Positions 24,401-36,431 of a stretch of 64,000 bases of DNA are shown piece after piece; the stretch's first letter is position 1, and every line of letters begins with the position of its first letter. The DNA is from Lingula anatina (lineage: Eukaryota; Brachiopoda; Lingulata; Lingulida; Lingulidae), in contig NW_019773870.1 of NCBI RefSeq assembly GCF_001039355.2, positions 69,451 through 133,450 on the forward strand, read 5' to 3'. Position numbers and translations under genes: made by a program. The notes under the pieces are model-generated. The model made no database searches. It saw only the letters and a program-made list of their open reading frames with translations, and was not told the origin of the DNA.

Positions 24401-25721
24401 GTAAGAAAATTTTGCAATTTTACAATTTTTATATGGTCAAGCTAGACCCATGGGGTTTAGAATCAGACTAACAAAAAGTAAAGATGCTTTAGGAGATGAT
24501 GGAGTCATTGCGGCAAAATACTTTACGGAACGGAATTTGATTGCACGTACTGTAGCCACTTTTAGAACTTGTCCATTAATGTTCAATGTGTACCTCCTCT
24601 CATTCATTCACTCATTCAAAATACTGTCCAAGTGCATATAATAGAACATTTAGAGATAAAATGTGGACATGACAATAAACCATCCATGCCTCAGTGTTCA
24701 ATGTTTTCTTTGCAACAGATAAATTATAAGTATCATAACGGTTGTCAATAACGAAAATCGCCTCTTACGTAAAGTTTAAATTGAACTAACTTGAATTTTT
24801 ACTTTTTTTCATCAGAAATGCATGCGCGAGTTTTTTACTTAGATCATTTTGGTCTTTTGAACCAATGTCAGCCTGAAATTCCTCTATTTATATCTTATTA
24901 TATAGATTGAAAAAGCGTGTCACGCTGATATACCTCAAACATAAACCTTGAAACTTGGATTTTTAAAATAGCTTGTCTTTTAAAACCTGTTGCGCTGCTC
25001 TTTCTTAGATAAAGTCAGGAAAAATAAGGGGTCACACTTCCGGTCAAAACAACTGCAAACGAAAGTGATTATGAAGTGATCGATGGGCGTTTTGTCAATG
25101 TAACCTAAATCAATCACATCCAGGACCTGTTTATGGCTGTGTTGTGGCGTTAGATTGGGGCGATTACTTCAAATATTGATCATCAGATATTTTAATATAG
25201 TGCTGATCTCAGAGACACAAGACCAGGAAGTTTCTCAGGCAGGTGGTACAGGGGGAAGGAAAAGATCACAGTCATACAACCTCGTGCTTGCGGTTTTAAC
25301 GTTAGTGGACTACTGTGAGGTAAAACAAAGGCGTTTGACTTCGTCATTGTGGTATGTACATTCAGTTTAATTGCTGACTGACCAGTGTGTGTTGACTCAT
25401 CATGAGTATGTGGTCATGTGCTGGACTGTTTTGAGAGAAACACGTTAATTGCATTGATTTAAGGTAATCTGTACAAGATATTCCTGCCAAATTTATTTTA
25501 TTTTTCTTGCAAATTTTTTTTCTATTCAAGAATCATTTCACAATCAGTCTGTGCAATTTGAAACATATTATGATAATTATATTAAATACCATTTTACTGT
25601 GATAATTAAGTTTGAAATGACTGACCATACACTTACCAGACATGGCAGCACTCTAGGTTCATAACACAAGAAAAAGAAAAACGACCTGGTGTTTTATATT
25701 GTAGCCATGTACTGTATAGTG

Positions 25722-25727
<6 letters not shown>

Positions 25728-25777
<50 letters not shown>
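25728..25777. repeat. (GA)n microsatellite
   Basis: About 24 GA units, 40 bases before the first coding exon of DRAM2. Confidence 0.95.
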
Positions 25778-25778
<1 letters not shown>

Positions 25779-25828
25779 CATGCAACTGCATTGCTGTGAT
25801 TGTTTTCTGTTCCAGTGGTTAATGAAGA

Positions 25829-28800
25829 ATGAATATACTTGGGCCTGGCTTGGGATTCCTGCCCATTTCATTGGGAGTTCTTGCTACTGCCACTTTTGTC
25901 AGCACCTACATCATATCAGTAGTGAGAAATGACGTGGAGGTGTTCTTCCCTTACATAAGGTGAGCATTGCTGTGGTAGATGTGACAGTGTGTTAGTTGTG
26001 ACCGTGTGTCAGCTGTATCATTGTGCATTGTTGGAACTTCACTATTGCTGAATTTTTAGGTTGTTATAACATATTATGCACATGTTATAACGTATTATGT
26101 ACAACACTGTTAGCTATGGTGTTGTATTACATGTGTGACTTAAAAAGATTGTTGCATACTGAATTTGCCTTCATGATATATTTTATTGTGTGACATTGTC
26201 CAGATTTCACTTGGGACTAAGTGTTTGTGTGTGTGTTATTAGTGTGCATCTACATTTTGCATGTGTTAGTTGCTGTTCACATATTGCAATGTGTCCTTTC
26301 AACTTTATAAGGAAGTCAGTGTTTTTAAGTTTTGATATTTTTTCTTATAGTCTACATGTACATGTACATGTACAAGCAACACAATGTATCAGATTTTTAA
26401 GACAGTATATTTTTGTTTTTAGGGCAGGCACTATGAAATGTATAGGTGTTTATAACAAGATTCATAATTTACTTATCTCTGTATCTGTATTTTAGTGACA
26501 CAGGAACAAATGCCCCAGAGAGCTGTATATTTGGACAATTCCTGAACCTGTCTGCCTTCCTATGTGAGTGTAGAGAGCAAAGCACACATGTGTTGGTTTA
26601 TATAGGAACTCTTTTATTACCTTGTTGAATACACAAAATATAACCATGTATTTACATATCAGAAAATAAATATACATAAAATGTGATCATCACCCAGAGC
26701 TTCAGAGATAACTTGACACTAACCTCTTCACTGTAGCCTACTTGACACGATGAAGATAGGCTACAGTGAAGAGGTTAGTGTCAAGTTATCTCTGAAGCTC
26801 AGGTGGTGATCATGGACATAAACTTATATCTGATTTAAATACTTATGCAATACTGAACTTTTTTTCGTTTCATACATAAAATACTCTCAGTGAGCACACA
26901 CACAAACTGTACAGGATTTTGCATTACATTCTTAACATGGCATTTTCTCTTCAATGCTCTAGCTCTAGCAACCATGTATGTTCGCTACAAACTGGTGAAG
27001 GGGTTCATAAGTGATGAGTATCGAGGAATTGATATTCTGAACAAGGTGGCTGCTGGCTTTGGAATTCTAACGTCATTAGGGCTGTCCATGGTTGCAAATT
27101 TCCAGGTAAGTGTCATCAGACAGCAACTGCTATCTCACTGTGTTTTGGACTCCTGATTTCAGTTTTGGAAACCCTTATGTCAGATTTTGGTTATCAAATC
27201 CAATGGGACCTAAACATACCTATACAGTAAGAAAATGAATTAGGACTCCGTATTTCAAAATCCTGGCTTGACCCCAACTGAGGACCTCCCTCCAAAAGTG
27301 CCTTAATATCCTATTGATATTTTTGTGATATGATATGATACTCTACAAATCAATTCATTTCATTTAAATTCAGTTACTCTATTCAATATTCAATACAATA
27401 TATTTTCCAGGAAACAAAAGTTGAAGTTGTCCACTTCCTAGGTGCAGGTCTTGTATTTGGTGGTGGTGTGGTGTATTCCCTCCTACACTGTGCTATCTCC
27501 TACAAAATGTACCCACAGTTCAATGGAGTCTACATCTGCAGGTGGCGCCTTGCTCTCTCATTGTTTTCTCTCATCAGTATGGTAGTCAGTATCCTTTGGG
27601 AAAAAAAAGGTTTTCAGGCTATTTGCAGCTTTGGTATGGTCTTTGTTTTTTCTCCAGTTTTTTCCTTTTAAAGTTGGAAATTGCTGGTCTTCAGATTTTA
27701 ATTACTGTCTTTTTCACTCACAGTTGTCATATTCTAACAGTACAGTTTTAGCTACCATCATATTTTGACTGTTTTCCTTATCACCGTGTTCAGCCTTCAT
27801 AGCAGCGTCTATATCTAGAGTGGAGTGGAATGCAATGCCAGACCATCCAGACAGTAGAGTACACTGGAAGCCTACAGATTGGGTAAGTTCACTGGAAAAA
27901 AGTGTTTTTTTGTATCAAGTATCATATTATTTAATAATGATACCCAGATGAAATAATGAGATTTTTGGATGAAGAAATTAAGCCCCCCCCCTTTTTTTGC
28001 TGCATCTTATGGTGAGTATTAGAATTCTGTTCTGTGCATGTTTTTTATTTTTGTCACTGCATACATTGAATGAATTCAGCTCTGTTAAAACAGAATAGCT
28101 CTGATAATATGGATAAGCTAGAAAAGTTTTAAGCACCAAGAGTGTGCAAATCTCTGCCAATTCTGCTCAATTCTTATTATCTTTAATTACTTTTATTAAT
28201 TAGTTGTAAAATTGATTAATTAATTACTGCAAATATCTAGCCCAATCCTGACTTGTGCTAAATATTTCATCAAAACCCAAACATAACTTATTGCTTAATT
28301 TTGCTTAAAGACAGATAGGCAAATAATTTAATTATAATTTACCATTAAATAATTACTGAATCACCACCAAAATCTAATTTCTGTTAATTAAGCACATTTC
28401 TCACCTATCCTGAAAATTTCATCAAAATCCATCCATAACTTTTGAGTAAGGCTGGTGTTGAACAGAAAGAAAGAAAGAAAAAAGATAGATGAATGAAGGT
28501 GAAAAACATAACCTCCTTAGTGACAGAAACAACAACAGCACATCCCATTTTCTGAACAGTTAGGTGTGGGAAATGAGCCCTAAATTATAAGAGAAGTTGT
28601 ACGATGTGCCCTGTGAAGTGAGCATTGTGTTTGTGAAGATGTCACATCTGATGCAATTTTCTCCTACTTGTAGTTCAGTAAAAAATTAAAAGAAAAAAAA
28701 CTACTTGTGACTGAGGATTAGATTACAGATTGTATGGCATTTCTCAGTTTGGGTAAACTAAGAGGGTAAAAAAGCCAACTTCACTATAAAAAGTTATCCC

Positions 28801-29261
28801 TTTTGAAATTGCTGGCACTAGACTATCTTGTTTTTGGTAATCAACATTTGTATGGATTGTGCTGATAAGAAATGTATTTTGCTTTTTAAAGTGTTGAAGT
28901 ACTCTTAGTGTTATTTGGGTGCTCACATAGTTGTTAGAAGTATTATTTAAATTTGTGATTTTCATTCGTAAATAGATTGATCTCACCCTCATACTTTACC
29001 CTGACGGTCTCTGCATAAATGTGTTCTTTCTTTTTCTTTTTTATGTACAGACACAGATGTGTCTGTACATATAGCCATCATCTGCGTCTGTCGTCGCCGT
29101 CGCCGTCGTCGCCGTCGCCGTGCACTTTTACCGATAACACGATNTTGTTGTTGTTTTAGAAATGAGGAGATCGTTCACTTTCACTTTCTATGAAAAATAA
29201 GTTCCTAGAAATTGTTCTTGGACTTTTTTATCACATTTTATGAGCTAACACAGATGTGCAC

Positions 29262-29294
<33 letters not shown>

Positions 29295-32200
29295 CACACA
29301 CACACACATACACACACTGGATACATATCTGAATAGATAGTGTTCATTTAACAGTTTATCATTCAATGTTTGTGCTATTTACAGTGTGTGGAAGTGACTC
29401 ACATATCTTTCACTTCTCTGCGTGATGTTGTTTTGTAACTGTTTTAACAGAGCTGCTGACACGGGACACGTTTTATGTGGGTGGTTATGCCTACATGTAC
29501 ACCTCACATATCTGACTATCAAAAACTGAATGATGAAAGTACTTAAACTGAATGACAAAAGTGCTAAGTAGTCTGCTATTAATAACTTAATTAAATATTT
29601 ATTTGTGGTTTAATTTAAAGCTGACTCTTCATATCTTAATACAAAGAGTAATGAATATTTTAATATTGGTAAAAGATAAAAACCCAATAGTATGTCAGAG
29701 GTCGAAACATGAATACACATTTTGTGTTAATGTGTGAGTATGTTAACAGAACTCCATAGTTATATACATACAGTGCTCAATCTCCTCAGAGTGACTTGAT
29801 TTTTATATTAAACTTCATCCATCTGGGTTGCTAACATTCAGTCAAATTTGATGTGTTGACAATTGCACCCATAAATAAAAAAGATAAAATGAACATAAGA
29901 GTCATAAAAAAATCAAGGTCAAATTCATAGACTACGTGTACATGAATAAAGTGAGGTACGAAGATGTTTACCGTGTTGACACTTTTTCAACGCAGACTGA
30001 TGAAATCATGCATAGAATATTTGTGTATAGAGCTCAGTGATTCTGGCTCATTTTAAAATTTTTACTCAGACATGTTTGAAAGAAGTAAGTGTGTCTATAG
30101 GATTAAATGTGTCTTGCTTCATCTCAGTGTTGGGGCATGTGTTTGTGTTATAATAAAACGCCCCTGTAAGGTCACTTTGCATTTCTTCTGTTATACAGTT
30201 TTGTGTCCTCTTTTGTGGTTAGGGAGAGAGAGACACCGAACATGGCTCCTCACATGTTCTCTTATTCATTTCGTTAATCCCATTTTTTATCAGAAGATAT
30301 CATTTAATACTTACACATGACACTGTGGTATTATATAGGTAGTGACACTTTTTATTCTTTAGATTTAAGTATTCTTTTGTTTGTTTTTGTTTTAAATGTG
30401 TATGGAATAAAAGTAAATTCTGAAATGGCTTTTTTTTTTTTCAAAGTGAGCATTACTGATGTACCAAAAAATTCCACCCCAAAATTGGACTATTATGTGT
30501 TAGTTATGGAGCTAACAGCCATCTGCAGATACTTCCTGAGACCAGTTACTTGAATTTTTCTTCTGGAAATTTTCTTCCTCCATTTTAAGAAATTAATGTC
30601 CATTAAAGAACTGTATATGTGAGTTGCTACTGGCATTGTAATGGTGATCTCACCCCGGAACATGAGCTCATCATGAATTATGGCTTTAGCAAGGAAGGAT
30701 CATCTACATTTGGACAAAAACCAAACATTACAGCAAATAATTCTCTCAGACATGCTTTAACAAAGGCTTATTTGCTAATGATATGTTTAAAAGTGTAAAT
30801 TCATAGTTTTTAACTGCTCTGTATTTAACTTTTCACATACATGTTATGTTAGACATGTAGTATTGAAAAGTACTTGAATGTGACTGATTTGTACTGGCAG
30901 TGTTTGGATAAAGTCAAAAAGTAAATAGATTAAATCCTTTGTTCATTCAAACTTTGGGTGACAAAGCTTGCAAATGTTTGTATCAGCTACTAGTATGTTC
31001 TTTCAAAAATATTTTGTTCAGAAAACAGTGCTGGTATATGCTGCAGGCAGTAATGTATCATATAGATTCAAAAGCATGTGTGTATAAGCAATTTTTTCTG
31101 TACCCTCAAATTTATGTAAGCATTGTTATTACATAAATCATGAATATAAATAAGAAATATGACAAATATGAAGCCACAATCTTACATTGAAAACTTTTGG
31201 ATCTAGTTGCGTCTTCAAATATCCTAACTGATTATTTTGATGACCTTTTTTCTCGCCAATTTTCTTGGAAAACTGAGAATGAATTACTGTTTAGAAATTG
31301 TTGCTTCCTTGTTTGTGGTTTGTGTGGCTCATTCACAGCAGAAATATTGTGACATCCTTATTAGNTTTTGTTAATCCCATTTTTTATCAGAAGATATCAT
31401 TTAATACTTACACATGACACTGTGGTATTATATAGGTAGTGACACTTTTTATTCTTTAGATTTAAGTATTCTTTTGTTTGTTTTTGTTTTAAATGTGTAT
31501 GGAATAAATGTAAATTCTGAAATGGCTTTTTTTTTTCAAAGTGAGCATTACTGATGTACCAAAAAATTCCACCCCAAAATTGGACTATTATGTGTTAGTT
31601 ATGGAGCTAACAGCCATCTGCAGATACTTCCTGAGACCAGTTACTTGAATTTTTCTTCTGGAAATTTTCTTCCTCCATTTTAAGAAATTAATGTCCATTA
31701 AAGAACTGTATATGTGAGTTGCTACTGGCATTGTAATGGTGATCTCACCCCGGAACATGAGCTCATCATGAATTATGGCTTTAGCAAGGAAGGATCATCT
31801 ACATTTGGACAAAAACCAAACATTACAGCAAATAATTCTCTCAGACATGCTTTAACAAAGGCTTATTTGCTAATGATATGTTTAAAAGTGCAAATTCATA
31901 GTTTTTAACTGCTCTGTATTTAACTTTTCACATACATGTTATGTTAGACATGTAGTATTGAAAAGTTCTTGAATGTGACTGATTTGTACTGGCAGTGTTT
32001 GGATAAAGTCAAAAATTAAATAGATTAAATCCTTTGTTCATTCAAACTTTGGGTGACAAAGCTTGCAAATGTTTGTATCAGCTACTAGTACGTTCTTTCA
32101 AAAATATTTTGTTCAGAAAACAGTGCTGGTATATGCTGCAGGCAGTAATGTATCATATAGATTCAAAAGCATGTGTGTATAAGCAATTTTTTCTGTACCC

Positions 32201-33154
32201 TCAAATTTATGTAAGCATTGTTATTATATAAATCATGAATATAAATAAGAAATATGACAAATATGAAGCCACAATCTTACATTGAAAACTTTTGGATCCA
32301 GTTGCGTCTTCAAATATCCTAACTGATTATTTTGATGACCTTTTTTTCTCACCAATTTTCTTGGAAAACTGAGAATGAATTACTGTTTAGAAATTGTTGC
32401 TTCCTTGTTTGTGGTTTATGTGGCTCATTCACAGCAGAAATATTGTGACATCCTTATTAGCTGGCTGTGCCTGGGATTTACATTACCACAGCTGTTTTCA
32501 TCTGGTGTGTGTGTGTGTGTGTGTGTTTGCATGTGCGCATGTGTTAGTGTGTAAGTGTGCATGTGTGTGTGTGTGCATGTGAGGATGTGTGTGTGTGAGC
32601 ATCTGAGCATAAGAATGTGTGTATGTGAGTGTGTGTGTTTACATGTCTGTGTGTGTGTGTGTGTGTGCATGTGTGTGTAGGGAGTTTGCAACTGAACAAA
32701 AGAAAGAACCTGTGTCTGGTGCTTTAAAAGTACAGCTGACCTTCCTTCTCTTTCTTTAGACTCCTGATAACATTGCTTGTCGTGCACAGATCAGTATCAT
32801 GCCACTGATTTCTTCACCCATTTTTTATATTAGGTGTCAACTGAAGTTGGTATGAACATATCCTAAGTGGATTTTTAAAACCAATTTCCAGTTCCAAAGA
32901 GTCTGAGTTTATAAAATGTGCTGACTCCTTTATTTTGAGAGTGCAGCTTTGACAGAATTTTTATGTGAACATTACATGCTTTACTCTCATGACTTCCCAC
33001 ATCTCAGCGTAATGATGTCATGTGTTAATGTGCCAATTTTACCTGTGTAGGCAGGCATGAAACACATGGGGGGTTTTATTGCCAAAATTGCCTTCTTCAC
33101 AGGAAATGAGCAATTTTATATTTCTTGTGATTTATGTGTGATTGTAAAACTTTC

Positions 33155-33200
<46 letters not shown>

Positions 33201-34187
33201 AACAATGTTTAACTGGATACAACACATCACTAAATGGAGAAAAAGTTAGACCCATTTCTTAACCAAACACATTTTTCTGTAATGCCAAATGGGAATCTAA
33301 CAATCTCCTCTCCCCACATTCCCCTACCAAAAATATTTTTTCCACTGCAGTTTTATCTTTTTATTCATATTATTTAAATGATAAATAAAGTTATATTTTC
33401 TGATCCTTTACTAAGATTACTAAAACAGATTATATACACCACAACTGGCATTTTGGTTGTGGCTGCCTGACAGGCACTCCTGAAAGATAATTTTGGTCAA
33501 CTCTGTTAATTGTGAAGATGGAGTTTAGCATTAGCATATGATGAACAGTCAGTCAGTCAGTTGCCTTGCCTCTCTCTATCTCCAAGTTTAAGGGCTCATT
33601 TCCAATGAAAGTATCATTCTACATAGATGGATCCAACTCCACAAGGACTCTGGCTGAATGCAATCAGATGAACAGATTAACACATCTCCTCCTGGCATTG
33701 AGTAGAATTCAGAAAAGTTGGCAACCATACAAGTATATGGTGGGAACAAATGGAGGCTTGATAATCTTTTTAACTGACTGCATTCAGCGTGAGTCCCCGC
33801 AGAGTTGGATCCATCTACGTAGAATGGTAAGTTTCATTGGGAATGAGCCCTAATTAGCAATGTAATTGCATGAGATACAATAAATATTCAGTAATTAGTG
33901 AAAGAAGTCCTAGAATGTTATTAGAGATTGTGACCGATTCTCTAGATGAAGATATATATATATATATATTTTTTTCTCGTTCTCTCCAGGGCTACGCACC
34001 TCATGTGGTGAGCACCATTGCAGAGTGGTGTATGTCCATTGCATTCCTGCTCTACTTCTTCACATACATACGAGACTTTCAGAAAGTGGACCTCGGCATT
34101 GTGGTCCATTTACAGGTGTCACACTTGGACGAAGAACCAGTGAATATAAGGAGAAGTCCAGATGAGACCACACAGCTTCTGATATAA
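25829..34187 (+). CDS. DRAM2: DRAM2-type autophagy modulator (Frag1/DRAM/Sfk1 family)
   Basis: Multi-pass lysosomal membrane protein family that modulates autophagy. Six coding exons: 25829-25959, 26496-26563, 26963-27105, 27411-27588, 27794-27882, 33990-34187; junctions are in phase and total 268 residues (human DRAM2 266). Diagnostic stretches: LGFLPISLGVL, PYISDTGTNAPESCIFG, ATMYVRYKLVKG, LGLSMVANFQ, ISYKMYPQFNG, VHWKPTDWGYAPHV, TIAEWCMSIAF, FTYIRDFQKV. The C-terminus DETTQLLI holds an acidic dileucine signal (ExxxLL), consistent with lysosomal sorting. The donor of exon 4 (A|gtatcc) is weak but is the one that preserves frame. An upstream out-of-frame ATG at 25822, seven bases before the start, could dampen translation. 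DRAM2 fits better than DRAM1 from the IRDFQKV and DTGT contexts, but a single invertebrate DRAM is possible. Confidence 0.93.
26683..26812. repeat. Near-perfect hairpin in DRAM2 intron 2
   Basis: Two arms of about 55 bases (left contains cttcagagataacttgacac, right its complement) are separated by a loop of about 17 bases. Only a few mismatches are visible near the outer ends. No clear target-site duplication was found. Could be a foldback element or a recent inverted duplication. Confidence 0.88.
29089..29124. repeat. (CGCCGT)n short array next to an N
   Basis: GC-rich hexamer/nonamer array with CGTCGC and CGCCGT units, 20 bases before the undetermined base at 29144. It stands out in AT-rich surroundings. 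Confidence 0.85.
29264..29320. repeat. (CA)n microsatellite
   Basis: Interrupted CA run within the DRAM2 last intron. Confidence 0.95.
30270..31364 (+). repeat. 1.1-kb direct duplication, copy 1
   Basis: Near-identical to 31366-32460, starting at gttaatcccattttttatca and ending gacatccttattag. The copies abut across the single N at 31365. Confidence 0.95.
31365..31365. other. Single N at a duplication junction
   Basis: One undetermined base lying exactly between the two 1.1-kb copies. Confidence 0.95.
31366..32460 (+). repeat. 1.1-kb direct duplication, copy 2
   Basis: Partner of 30270-31364, differing by scattered substitutions and one short T-run length change. Confidence 0.95.
32503..32680. 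repeat. Imperfect (TG)n minisatellite-like tract
   Basis: Long interrupted TG run with GTGCATG interruptions. Confidence 0.92.
33157..33199. repeat. (AC)n microsatellite
   Basis: About 20 AC units in the DRAM2 last intron. Confidence 0.95.
33592..33850. mobile_element. 259-bp foldback MITE, PIF/Harbinger-like ends
   Basis: Terminal inverted repeats of about 75 bases start GGGCTCATTTCCAATGAAA on the left and complement GGGCTCATTCCCAATGAAA on the right; both contain TAGATGGATCCAACTC. The element is flanked by TAA on both sides (33589-33591, 33851-33853). A 3-bp TWA target site with GGG-starting ends is typical of PIF/Harbinger MITEs; the superfamily call is inferred. It sits 140 bases before the last DRAM2 exon. 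Confidence 0.8.
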
Positions 34188-34731
34188 GGTGGATAAAGAG
34201 AAGACTGATTTTATTATTATCAGAAGATCTTTTTTTTTTTTAGTTTTATCCCAGATCTACTTAGTGGTCATCAGGGAACGTGTACATAATTGATGGAAGA
34301 TAAATTGCCAGTTTATAGCATGGTCAGTAACAGCAGCTCACAAATAGCTAGGTTGACCTCTATTTAATATATATCATTTTATACATGATATCTATTTTTC
34401 TAATTCCAGATGTAACTCATTCTTTTCAATTGGTAAATTGTGAATTTCACAGATATTATATTTTTAGTTCTTAATTTCTGCAAATTAGAACATTCCTATT
34501 GAGTGGTAGCAACAAAATTAAAAAAGCAGGCTACTCTTTAGTTCTATTCTATGCAGTTTAAGTATCACAAATGCTATAAAAAAATATTATTTTGTGATTG
34601 TAACATTATGTATCTGAAAATTTGGTAATTTTTGCCAATTGAAAAGATCAAGTAATTACGTACTGTTTTGTGGCCTCAAACATTAACAAGTGAGTGCAGG
34701 AGATTTGTTCAGAAAAAAAAATGAGTCTTGA
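34188..34731 (+). other. DRAM2 3' UTR and flank
   Basis: Non-coding, AT-rich, with no clear AATAAA directly after the stop; the transcript may extend into the duplicated block that follows. Confidence 0.5.
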
Positions 34732-36149
34732 ATGTAAATATGCTTCTTGAAGCACACATGTAAGAAAATTATCAAGTTGGTACTGTGAAGGAAAGCAGAA
34801 TTTACATGAGGATTTTCTGTCTTTTGTTATCTGCTCAAACATTACTTCTTGCCATGCATTTCCATTGTAATGATGTCTTTTAAAAAATAATTCCATATGA
34901 TGAGTATATATATATTGAAGTGAACATTTTTCTGCCATTTTCATAGTTTAAGGGACATCTGTGCAATACCTAAATTCCTCTGTTTCTGCCACCATGCAGT
35001 TGCTATGGAGTAAGTCATGCTCTGTTGTGAATGTAATTTTTGAACTAGCAAAAATGTGGATTGAGCACTGTCCTCAGCATACTAATTATCTGTTACATTT
35101 GGGTGGTAGATCTACAGTGATGTTAAGCATCACGTCAGATTAGCAAGACTGTCTGGGGTAGCGCTGACACTCGCCAATTTAGCCAAATGCTAAAACTGGC
35201 TTAAAATGGCTAAAGAAAAAGGGCTTGATTTGATATGTTTATGCCAGATTATAACCATTTTGATTACAAATTGAAAAAAATGTGGTGATTTGGCTAAGCA
35301 AAAAAAATTGCTAGCGCTACCCCAGACAGTGTTTGTTACTATAGTGTCATTTCCAAGAAGAGAAAGTTAGTTCGATGATGAACGTGACATTAAATAAAAT
35401 ATATGTGGCTGCCTGATTAACATAACAGTTGAAAGGGCCTGGTAAAAACAGCCATTAGTTGAGAGGAGGTGCACTTTATATCTTTTTAGCTACTTACATG
35501 TAAAAGAAAAGTAATTATTCATCCATGTTATCCCAAGCACTATGGTGCAATAAACCTTTTAGCCAACCCTTCCAAGAAACATTCTACATTTTTTGTATCT
35601 GTTTGTGAACATTATTCAGTTTGCATAAATATTCTGGCTACTTGTATACATTATCATATATTCTGTGTAACCATATATATTCAACGGGGTAAAGGAGAGG
35701 AAATTGTGAAATCAACGATGGTAGTATAATCTTTACATATGGTACATATCCCAGTGTATATGCATTGATGGTACTAGTTCAAACTTAGCTTCATTTACCT
35801 TTTTTTTACTAAATTTTTATAGACAATGATGAATGATAATTTATAGATCACTAAAATGTGACTTACAAATAACAGAGCAACCTCCATTGCAGGATAATTG
35901 TACTGCTCAGTTTATGAACTGGAAAGCAGCTATTTCCCATTTATTGACAGTTAATTATAAGTGCGCTTCTACGTAATTAATATAAATTTTTAAAATGTAT
36001 TTCATTAAAGCTTTGAGGCATATACTCTGTATGAGGTAATTGTTGAGGAGATGAATGAGAGATTGATGCAGTTAATCCTGGATTTGTTTGCCTGGTATTT
36101 GGTCTGCTACTGTCGGTTGAAATGGGGACACTCACCATAGAAATGATTG
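34732..36149 (+). repeat. 1.4-kb direct duplication, copy 1
   Basis: Near-identical to 36432-37889. The left copy starts atgtaaatatgcttcttgaa, the very sequence that resumes after the N gap, and ends at the gap with ccatagaaatgattg. Confidence 0.95.
35148..35330. mobile_element. 183-bp MITE with ACTGTCTGGGGTAGCGCT ends
   Basis: 18-bp terminal inverted repeats ACTGTCTGGGGTAGCGCT and its complement bound a non-coding 183-bp unit with a second internal inverted match (tttagccaaat / atttggcta). No target-site duplication is evident. It is carried within both duplicated blocks. Confidence 0.75.
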
Positions 36150-36431
36150 NNNNNNNNNNNNNNNNNNNNNNNNNNNNNNNNNNNNNNNNNNNNNNNNNNN
36201 NNNNNNNNNNNNNNNNNNNNNNNNNNNNNNNNNNNNNNNNNNNNNNNNNNNNNNNNNNNNNNNNNNNNNNNNNNNNNNNNNNNNNNNNNNNNNNNNNNNN
36301 NNNNNNNNNNNNNNNNNNNNNNNNNNNNNNNNNNNNNNNNNNNNNNNNNNNNNNNNNNNNNNNNNNNNNNNNNNNNNNNNNNNNNNNNNNNNNNNNNNNN
36401 NNNNNNNNNNNNNNNNNNNNNNNNNNNNNNN
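36150..36431. other. Assembly gap, 282 N
   Basis: Run of undetermined bases joining two near-identical 1.4-kb copies. Confidence 0.99.

Larger units (their letters stand above)
27883..33989 (+). other. DRAM2 last intron, 6.1 kb, repeat-rich
   Basis: Far longer than the other introns of the gene. It holds a (CGCCGT)n run, an N at 29144, CA and TG microsatellites, a 1.1-kb direct duplication around an N at 31365 and a foldback element at 33592-33850. No exon of another gene was recognised. Confidence 0.7.

Noticed and set aside
32394-32787. Val/Cys-rich and His/Thr-rich reading frames
   Set aside because: They are translations of an imperfect TG/CA tract.
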